From: Rhizobium sp. Q54
Lineage (GTDB): Bacteria > Pseudomonadota > Alphaproteobacteria > Rickettsiales > UBA1997
Length of the DNA: 47,848 nucleotides
Assembly: GCA_945875865.1 (NCBI GenBank)
Contig: CAMCMF010000006.1
Location: forward strand, 1-47,848
Direction: 5' to 3'
The notes under the pieces were generated by a model. The model was not told the origin of the DNA and searched no databases. It saw only the letters and a program-made list of their open reading frames with translations. Of the stretch, positions 42,110 to 47,848 are shown piece after piece. The first letter of the stretch is position 1. Every line of letters starts with the position of its first letter. A program made the translations under genes and the position numbers.

Positions 42110-42724
42110 TTATCTTGAATAGAATTCCGTAATTAAATGCGGTTCCATTTCGATAGCGTAAGGAACTTCAGCGAAGCTTGGTTTTTCAGTAAATTTAACT
42201 GAGAAATTTGCTTTGTCCAAACTCATGTAAGAAGGAACATCGCGTTCCATTTTATCTAAAGCGTCGATTAGAACTGCAAGCTTGCGTGATTTTTCACGAA
42301 CTTGAATTACGTCACCGATTTTAACACGGTAAGAAGCGATATTCACAACTTTTCCGTTAACAGTAACGTGTTTGTGACTCACAAATTGACGTGCAGCAAA
42401 AACTGTTGGCACAAAATTTGCGCGATAAACCACTGAATCCAATCTGCTTTCAAGCAAGGCTACGAAGTTTTCGCTAGAGTCGCCTTTCATTCTACCAGCT
42501 TCCTGGAAAGTGTTGAAAAATTGACGCTCAGAAATGTTGCCGTAGCAAAATTTCATTCTTTGTTTGGCGCGCAATTGATTACCATAGTCACTCATTCTTC
42601 TTGAAATGGTGCCGTGTTGTCCTGGTCTAAAATTACGTTTGATAAATGGATCTTTTGCTTGGCCCCAAAGGCTTCCGCTGAATTTTCTGCTAAGCTTTTT
42701 CTTAGCGTTCAGTCTTTTTGTCAT
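42110..42724 (-). CDS. rpsD: 30S ribosomal protein S4
   Basis: The 204-residue rRNA-binding protein begins MTKRLNAKKKLSRKFSGSLW and has the S4 domain LDSVVYRANFVPTVFAARQF with VSHKHVTVNGK. It nucleates 30S assembly and can autoregulate in some bacteria. Length is standard. It lies alone, as in other Alphaproteobacteria. Confidence 0.98.
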   Translation of the reverse strand: MTKRLNAKKKLSRKFSGSLWGQAKDPFIKRNFRPGQHGTISRRMSDYGNQLRAKQRMKFCYGNISERQFFNTFQEAGRMKGDSSENFVALLESRLDSVVYRANFVPTVFAARQFVSHKHVTVNGKVVNIASYRVKIGDVIQVREKSRKLAVLIDALDKMERDVPSYMSLDKANFSVKFTEKPSFAEVPYAIEMEPHLITEFYSR

Positions 42725-42890
42725 TGTTGTGAGATATTTAAAATGCTAATTCCACTGGTCTTTCAGGATGTATTTCTTTTACGAAATATTTGCCCTGAAA
42801 AATTTTTAAAAAACCTGACGTTTTTAAAAGGTAAATAGCGAAGGGGGCGCATCTTTAGGATCGAAACTTCTTTGTCAATAGGCCCTAAAA

Positions 42891-43772
42891 TTAAAGTCTG
42901 ATCGGAGTGGCGTAATGGCCAAGAATCTTGATGAACGGCTTGATCTTATTTTTCTTAAAACCAACAAGCGCCGCATCTTTCTCCAAATAAAAACCCTCAA
43001 CATCAATCAGATAAAAAACCACACCTTCGACTTGCTGCAACTTCACTGACTTCAAAATTTTTGCCGCAAGATTTTGCTCTTTTAGCGCCGCCAGAACTTG
43101 CGATGTTGAAATTTCTTTTCCAGTTTCAACATAAATTAACGTATTATCAGAACCTGATTTTTCAGGCTCTTTCGCCGCAACCGCAACAAGCTGAACTTGG
43201 TTTTTATTTTCATCAGAAAATTCGACGAAAGGAATTTTAGCAAAAACGCGCAAACCAAGATTATTATTGGCGAGAGTCATCCACCAATTTTCTTTCATAT
43301 CTTCTTTTTTCTCACGCTCATCACTTTGATTTGGCAAAGAAAAAATGGCAATTTTTGCTGAGTTTTTTTCGAGCTCCAACACCACTGAACCAGCGCTGTC
43401 AAAGCTATCAAGAGGAATTGTATCGCAATAATATCCGCGCACTAAATATTCGTAGTCGGAAATATTTTTTGGATTGTGAATGGCGATGGAAAGCGACTGT
43501 TCCCGCATATTCGCCGCAGTAATAATCTTTCGCCACAGATCAACGATCAAAGTTTTAGGAAAATTATCGCCGGCTTTTTTTACCAAATCCTTAATCATAT
43601 CAGCTTCTCTTGCTGACTTAATAAAAAATTTTTCCTGATTATTTTTTTTCAATTCTGCAACTTGCGCAACCACTTCCATTCTTTGTTTAAGCAAAAAAAT
43701 TACTTGATCATCGATTTTATCGATTTCGTTACGAAGAGCCTGTAGGGCTTTATCCTGTTGATTTTCGACCAT
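42891..43772 (-). CDS. Chorismate mutase with an unassigned C-terminal region
   Basis: Residues about 8-90 form an AroQ-type chorismate mutase (LRNEIDKIDDQVIFLLKQRM, VAQVAELKK, WRKIITAANMREQ), which converts chorismate to prephenate. The remaining 200 residues (SLSIAIHNPKNISDYEYLVR onward) resemble a degenerate prephenate-dehydratase / ACT-like arrangement: a late segment NTLIYVETGKEISTSQVLAAL looks ACT-like. The dehydratase catalytic T-R-F motif is not seen. This architecture sits next to met genes in other Alphaproteobacteria from memory. It is divergent from metX. Confidence 0.85.
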   Translation of the reverse strand: MVENQQDKALQALRNEIDKIDDQVIFLLKQRMEVVAQVAELKKNNQEKFFIKSAREADMIKDLVKKAGDNFPKTLIVDLWRKIITAANMREQSLSIAIHNPKNISDYEYLVRGYYCDTIPLDSFDSAGSVVLELEKNSAKIAIFSLPNQSDEREKKEDMKENWWMTLANNNLGLRVFAKIPFVEFSDENKNQVQLVAVAAKEPEKSGSDNTLIYVETGKEISTSQVLAALKEQNLAAKILKSVKLQQVEGVVFYLIDVEGFYLEKDAALVGFKKNKIKPFIKILGHYATPIRL

Positions 43773-43817
43773 TTGAAATTTAAAAAAAAATTTTGAGATT
43801 TTTAACCTACAAAATAC

Positions 43818-44993
43818 ATGAAAGTTAAGTCAAGCTTTGGACCAAATTATAAAAGTTTTGAGATCGGCGAAATAGTTTTTTTGGCACAAGAAGAACCATT
43901 GCAACTTGCTTGTGGCGCCGAAATTCAAAATTTTCCTCTCGCCTATCAAACTTACGGAACATTGAATGCGGACAAATCAAATGCCATTTTAATTTGTCAC
44001 GCTTTGACCGGAGATCAATATGTCGCTTCAACTAATCCCATCACACAAAAAGAAGGTTGGTGGAATTTTTTAATCGGCCCAGAAAAAACCATCGATACCA
44101 ATAAATTTTTTGTAATTTGCTCGAATATTATCGGCGGCTGCATGGGTTCATTTGGACCAAAAGAAATTGATCCAAAAAGCGGAGAGCCCTATGGAATCAA
44201 GTTTCCTTTCATCACGGTGCAAGATATGGTTCAGGCGCAAAATTTATTGATCGAATATTTCGGCATAAAAAAACTGCACGCGGTTATTGGTGGCTCAACT
44301 GGTGGAATGCAAGCTCTGAGCTGGTCTGCACTTTATCCCGAAAAAATAAATTTAATGATGTTGCTCGCCACTTCTTATCGTCACGGCGCGCAAAATATTG
44401 CCTTTCATGAAGCGGGGCGACAAGCGATTATGGCCGATCCAAACTGGTGTGGCGGTAAATATTTACTGGAAAAAAAATATCCGACGAAAGGTTTGTCAGT
44501 GGCGCGAATGATTGCTCATATTACTTATCTTTCTGAGAGTTCTTTGCAAAAAAAATTCGGAAGAAATTTACAGAATAAAGATACCTCAGGGAATAATTTG
44601 GGTAACAATTTTTCTTTTAGTTTTGATCCGGAATTTCAGGTTGAAAGTTATCTTCATCATCAAGGCGCTGGCTTTGTTGAGCGCTTCGATCCCAACTCTT
44701 ATCTCTACGTCACCAAAGCAGTAAATTATTTTGATTTAGAAACTGATTTTGGCGGAAAATTAAGTAATGCTTTCATCGAATTTTCTAAAAATAAGGCAGG
44801 AAAAATTTGTCTGGTTTCTTTTTCCGACGATTGGCTTTTTCCACCCCATGAAACAAAAAAACTCGCTCAAGCAGCAATTGCTTGCGGAATAAATGTAAGT
44901 TTGGTGACCATTGAAAGCACTGCCGGACATGATTCTTTTTTAATCGAAAGCGACGCCTTAAAAAATACCGCTTCCGGATTTATCAATCAATAA
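43818..44993 (+). CDS. metX: Homoserine O-acyltransferase
   Basis: The 391-residue alpha/beta hydrolase acylates homoserine as the first dedicated step in methionine synthesis. It has LAYQTYGTLNADKSNAIL, CHALTGDQ, the nucleophile elbow GGSTGGMQALSW (Ser), SFSDDWLFPP (Asp) and STAGHDSFL (His). Sequence alone does not tell acetyl from succinyl donor. The downstream metZ is usually assigned to O-succinylhomoserine, so the donor may be succinyl-CoA. metW follows after 9 bases. Confidence 0.95.
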   Translation: MKVKSSFGPNYKSFEIGEIVFLAQEEPLQLACGAEIQNFPLAYQTYGTLNADKSNAILICHALTGDQYVASTNPITQKEGWWNFLIGPEKTIDTNKFFVICSNIIGGCMGSFGPKEIDPKSGEPYGIKFPFITVQDMVQAQNLLIEYFGIKKLHAVIGGSTGGMQALSWSALYPEKINLMMLLATSYRHGAQNIAFHEAGRQAIMADPNWCGGKYLLEKKYPTKGLSVARMIAHITYLSESSLQKKFGRNLQNKDTSGNNLGNNFSFSFDPEFQVESYLHHQGAGFVERFDPNSYLYVTKAVNYFDLETDFGGKLSNAFIEFSKNKAGKICLVSFSDDWLFPPHETKKLAQAAIACGINVSLVTIESTAGHDSFLIESDALKNTASGFINQ

Positions 44994-45002
44994 ACACAGC
45001 AC

Positions 45003-45740
45003 ATGAAAGACATCGGACAAAATATTATCAGCCATAAAATTCGCTACGATCTCGAAATTATTGCCGACTTAATTAAACCAAATTCCAAAGTTCTCGACAT
45101 TGGTTGTGGTGATGGAGAGCTGCTGCAATTTCTTAAAAAAAATAAAAATATCGATGCTCGCGGTTTAGAAATTTCGCAAGCTAAAGTCAGTAAAGCCTTG
45201 ATGGGCGGACTTTCAGTGATTCAAGGAAATGCTGAGAATGATTTAAATTCCTATCCCAATCAAAGTTTTGATTACACGGTTTTGAGCCAAACTTTGCAGG
45301 CAACTCACAATCCTAAAATGGTACTGGAAGAAATGTTGCGCATTTCAAAATTCGCCATCGTCTCTCTACCAAATTTTGCTCACATTAAAAATCGCTTACA
45401 CTTACTACTCAAAGGCGCCATGCCAATTAATAAAACTATTCCATTTGAGTGGTACGAAACTCCCAACATTCACTTTTGTTCAATTTGGGATTTTGAAAAA
45501 CTCTGCAATCAACTAAATTTTAAAATTGAAAAAAAATTCTTTCTAACCGCTAAGAAACAGCTTCTAATGCCATTTTCTAAATTTTTTCTTGCCAATCTTT
45601 TTGCTGAATATGGTATATTTTTGATCACTAAAAAAGAATTTTCACCAACTCTACAGGAAGAATTTGCTTTTAGTAAAAGCTCGAACCTAGCATTCAAAAC
45701 TGCCTCACGAGCTCTTGCTAATTCGATTGAAATAGAATGA
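45003..45740 (+). CDS. metW: Methionine biosynthesis protein MetW
   Basis: The 245-residue SAM-methyltransferase-fold protein has VLDIGCGDGELLQFLKKN, GLEISQAKVSKALM, DYTVLSQTLQATHNPKMVLE and PFEWYETPNIHFCSIWDFE. MetW partners MetX in proteobacteria and is thought to activate homoserine acylation. It is about 40 residues longer than usual, with a C-terminal extension ending SRALANSIEIE. The rlpA ATG overlaps its stop (ATGA). Confidence 0.93.
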   Translation: MKDIGQNIISHKIRYDLEIIADLIKPNSKVLDIGCGDGELLQFLKKNKNIDARGLEISQAKVSKALMGGLSVIQGNAENDLNSYPNQSFDYTVLSQTLQATHNPKMVLEEMLRISKFAIVSLPNFAHIKNRLHLLLKGAMPINKTIPFEWYETPNIHFCSIWDFEKLCNQLNFKIEKKFFLTAKKQLLMPFSKFFLANLFAEYGIFLITKKEFSPTLQEEFAFSKSSNLAFKTASRALANSIEIE

Positions 45741-46447
45741 AAAAAATTCTTCTGTCGCTAACTACATTAATTTTTATCACGACTTGCAGCGCTGATGATT
45801 CCGAAATGGAAAATAGTCAAAAGCGCCACAGGCACAATGTTGACGCCAGTTTTGAAAGAGAAGGAAATAGATTTATGCGCGCTGTAAAACCTTCAGAATC
45901 AATGCAAGCCGGCATTCCAAAAAGATCGCTCTTCGAAATTTCTAATAACGCACAAGATGACTCTTATGAAGCTACGGAAGTGCGTAACGATGACTATTCA
46001 AAAAAACAATATTCCACCTTACCAAACCAACAGGATGAATATGAGGGCACTTTTAAAATAGGAAATCCTTACAAAATTTACGGAGTTTCTTACGTTCCAC
46101 AAAATTATGAAAATTTTGAAGAAGTCGGAACTGCTTCTTGGTATGGCGACGCTTTTCACGGCAAGCCCACTGCTAATGGCGAAATTTACAATGCTGGAGA
46201 GATGACCGCTGCTCACCGAACTCTTCCTCTCCCATCAATCGTTCGCGTCACAAATTTGCAAAATGGCCGCACTGTGATTGTTCGTGTTAACGATCGTGGA
46301 CCATTCGCCAAAAACAGAGTGATTGATGTTTCAGAACGAGCTGCCGAAGTTTTGGGATTTAAAGATGATGGCACAACAGATGTAAAAGTTGAGCTGCTGC
46401 GCAATGATACCGATGAGATGCTTGCTCGATTAAAAATCAGAAACTAA
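45737..46447 (+). CDS. rlpA: RlpA-like septal ring lytic transglycosylase domain protein
   Basis: The 236-residue envelope protein has a signal peptide followed by Cys at about residue 17 (LIFITTCSADD), an atypical lipobox. A disordered acidic section follows (about 20-110). A double-psi beta-barrel domain ends it: GTASWYGDAFHGKPTANGEI, TAAHRTLPLPSIVRVTNL, RTVIVRVNDRGPF, RVIDVSERAAEVLGF. RlpA cleaves denuded glycan strands at the septum in Pseudomonas. No SPOR domain is present. It overlaps metW by 4 bases, an unexpected functional pairing. Confidence 0.9.
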   Translation: MKKILLSLTTLIFITTCSADDSEMENSQKRHRHNVDASFEREGNRFMRAVKPSESMQAGIPKRSLFEISNNAQDDSYEATEVRNDDYSKKQYSTLPNQQDEYEGTFKIGNPYKIYGVSYVPQNYENFEEVGTASWYGDAFHGKPTANGEIYNAGEMTAAHRTLPLPSIVRVTNLQNGRTVIVRVNDRGPFAKNRVIDVSERAAEVLGFKDDGTTDVKVELLRNDTDEMLARLKIRN

Positions 46448-46493
46448 TCCGCTTACCCTTTGCTACAGCGCGATTATTCTTTTATAAAATTTC

Positions 46494-47693
46494 ATGAATT
46501 ACAAAAATAAAAAACTCGATTTTTCCAAACTTCATCTTGAGACAAAATTAATTCGTGGTGGATCAATTCGCTCAAATTTTGGCGAAACTTCGGAAGCAAT
46601 TTTTCTTAATTCGGGCTATTGTTACAACGACGCCGAGACGGTGGAGAAGCGCTTCAATGGCGAAGAGCCTGGTTATGTTTATTCGCGCTATACTAATCCC
46701 AATTTAAAAATGTTGGAAGATCGCCTTGCTTTGATTGAAGGCGCTGAAAGCTGCTTAGTCATGGGTTCGGGCATGGCGGCAGTTTTTGCTTCAATCATGT
46801 GTCAGATCAAATCAGGAGATCACTTCATCGCTTCCCGCGTTTTATTTGGCTCTTGTTTTCAAATCGCCACCAAGATTTTACCGAATTACGGCGTTGAGGT
46901 CACTTTGGTTGATGGCACCAATCATGATGAATGGAAAAAAGCTTTTAAGAAAAATACCAAAGTTGTTTTTATTGAAACTCCCGCCAATCCGAATTTGGAA
47001 ATTCTTGATATTAAATTCATCGCTGGCCTCTGCAAAAAAAACGGCGCCATGCTGATTGTCGATAATGTTTTCGCTTCGACTTATTCACAAAAACCGCTCG
47101 AATTCGGCGCTGATTTAGTAATTTATTCCACCACCAAACATTTTGATGGACAAGGTCGCACCCTGGGCGGCTGCGTTTTGGGAAAAGAAAAATTTGTTAA
47201 AGGAGATTTGCTGCAATTTCATCGCCACACCGGTCCAGCTCTTAGTCCTTTCAATGCCTGGATGATTTTTAAAGCTTTGGAAACTTTTTCACTGCGTATG
47301 GAGCGTCAATGTTCTAACGCTAAAAAAATCGCGGAATTTTTAGAAAAAAATCCGAAAATTGAACGCGTTTTATATCCAACTCTCAAATCCCATCCACAGT
47401 TCAAAATCGCGCAAAAGCAAATGATTAACGGCGGCGCGATGTTGGCTTTTGAAGTAAAAAAATCGAAAAAAGATTGCTTTGCCTTCATGAATCGATTGCA
47501 AATTATCGACATCTCCAACAATTTAGGCGATTCAAAATCACTAATTACCCATCCTTCAACCACGACTCATGCCAGCATGCCAATCGCAGAACGCGAAAAA
47601 ATTGGCATTACGGAAAATATGTGTCGTCTGTCAGTTGGATTGGAAAATGTTGATGATTTAATCTGCGACTTAAAACAAGCTTTAAACAAGTAA
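46494..47693 (+). CDS. metZ: O-succinylhomoserine sulfhydrylase
   Basis: The 399-residue PLP enzyme of the Cys/Met-metabolism family makes homocysteine directly from acylhomoserine and sulfide. It has ETSEAIFLNSGYCYNDAETV, YSRYTNPNLKMLEDRLA, ESCLVMGSGMAAVFA, VIYSTTKHFDGQGRTLGGCV with the PLP lysine, and SLITHPSTTTHASM. Length and the STTKHFDGQGR region fit MetZ. With MetX and MetW upstream it gives a nearly complete route to homocysteine. The final methyltransferase is outside the window. Confidence 0.94.
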   Translation: MNYKNKKLDFSKLHLETKLIRGGSIRSNFGETSEAIFLNSGYCYNDAETVEKRFNGEEPGYVYSRYTNPNLKMLEDRLALIEGAESCLVMGSGMAAVFASIMCQIKSGDHFIASRVLFGSCFQIATKILPNYGVEVTLVDGTNHDEWKKAFKKNTKVVFIETPANPNLEILDIKFIAGLCKKNGAMLIVDNVFASTYSQKPLEFGADLVIYSTTKHFDGQGRTLGGCVLGKEKFVKGDLLQFHRHTGPALSPFNAWMIFKALETFSLRMERQCSNAKKIAEFLEKNPKIERVLYPTLKSHPQFKIAQKQMINGGAMLAFEVKKSKKDCFAFMNRLQIIDISNNLGDSKSLITHPSTTTHASMPIAEREKIGITENMCRLSVGLENVDDLICDLKQALNK

Positions 47694-47714
47694 CAATTAG
47701 CAAGTAGCAATTAA
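47694..47714. repeat. TTAATTG-type repeat after metZ
   Basis: ACAATTAGCAAGTAGCAATT here matches the repeats at 22848 and, as complement, inside the ABC ATPase gene at 37448-37484. Confidence 0.65.
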
Positions 47715-47848
47715 GGACATCTCTAAAAATTGTCTTTTCCGGTAATTTTGAGTTTTAACAAATTTGCTCGAGAGCACGTATATCTAATACGCTTACCTTC
47801 TCGCAAATTTGTTAAAACTCAAAATTCCTCGAAAAATCCTAATTTTTA
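47715..47848 (+). mobile_element. MITE-like element copy E, cut by the window end
   Basis: It starts GGACATCTCTAAAAATTG and runs to TAATTTTTA at the last base, so 134 of 143 bp are visible. The left flank is TTAA; the right flank and any direct repeat lie beyond the window. Internal sequence is like copy B. Confidence 0.9.

Overview
The window looks like a chromosomal piece of an AT-rich alphaproteobacterium. An affiliation near Rickettsiales or Holosporales (host-associated lineages) is my best guess. It rests on the tandem IscS pair in an iscR-iscS-iscS-iscU-iscA-hscB-hscA operon, the low GC with many palindromic repeats, FdxA, CcmC, RsmG and QueC, and the alphaproteobacterial chorismate mutase / metX-metW neighbourhood. 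Genes for methionine (metX, metW, metZ), purine (purH) and chorismate metabolism argue against the most reduced intracellular genomes. No phage or complete insertion sequence is seen, but small non-coding repeats are everywhere.

Layout. 1-1.5 kb: a DUF1016/staphylococcal-nuclease fusion, then a 143 bp MITE-like element. 1.5-10.4 kb: ispH, then a minus-strand set of an Hpt phosphotransfer protein, a YfiR-like periplasmic protein and a TonB-dependent receptor, then a PhzF-like protein with a GNAT acetyltransferase, then a 962-residue hybrid histidine kinase on the plus strand. 10.5-18.2 kb: HAD phosphatase, fdxA, ccmC, hisS, dinD, lepA, a large unknown protein carrying EPIYA-like tyrosine motifs, and tRNA-Val(GAC). 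18.6-22.7 kb: queC, acpP, sppA, rpsA. 22.9-28.9 kb: the Fe-S cluster assembly operon. 28.9-39.1 kb: a small secreted protein, ppa, thiolase, an IMPase-family phosphatase, purH, cmk, a membrane protein, a U32 protease-family protein, an orphan two-domain ABC ATPase and a class I aldolase. 39.2-47.7 kb: rsmG, ald, rsmA, rpsD, chorismate mutase, metX-metW-rlpA and metZ.

The most distinctive signal is a repeat family. Full copies are 143 bp, have terminal inverted repeats close to GGGCRYCTCTAAAAATT, fold into a long hairpin, and are bordered by 4 bp direct repeats (ATAT, TTTA, TAGA). Short 36-46 bp derivatives also have 4 bp direct repeats (TAAT, TTGA, and an imperfect TCAG/TCAA), so they look like mobile internal-deletion forms. 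The TAA in the terminal repeat is the actual stop codon of three genes here. Other repeat types are hairpins with GTCACCCCGTCGCATGACGG arms, TTAATTG-rich intergenic repeats and a TCGATAG heptamer array. Some of these lie inside coding sequences, notably twice in the ABC ATPase.

The genes between 2.4 and 10.4 kb may form one envelope-sensing phosphorelay (receptor, YfiR-like protein, hybrid kinase, Hpt). The tyrosine-motif protein at 16.4-18.1 kb is the best candidate for an undescribed host-interaction factor. Both are inferences from motifs and neighbourhood only.
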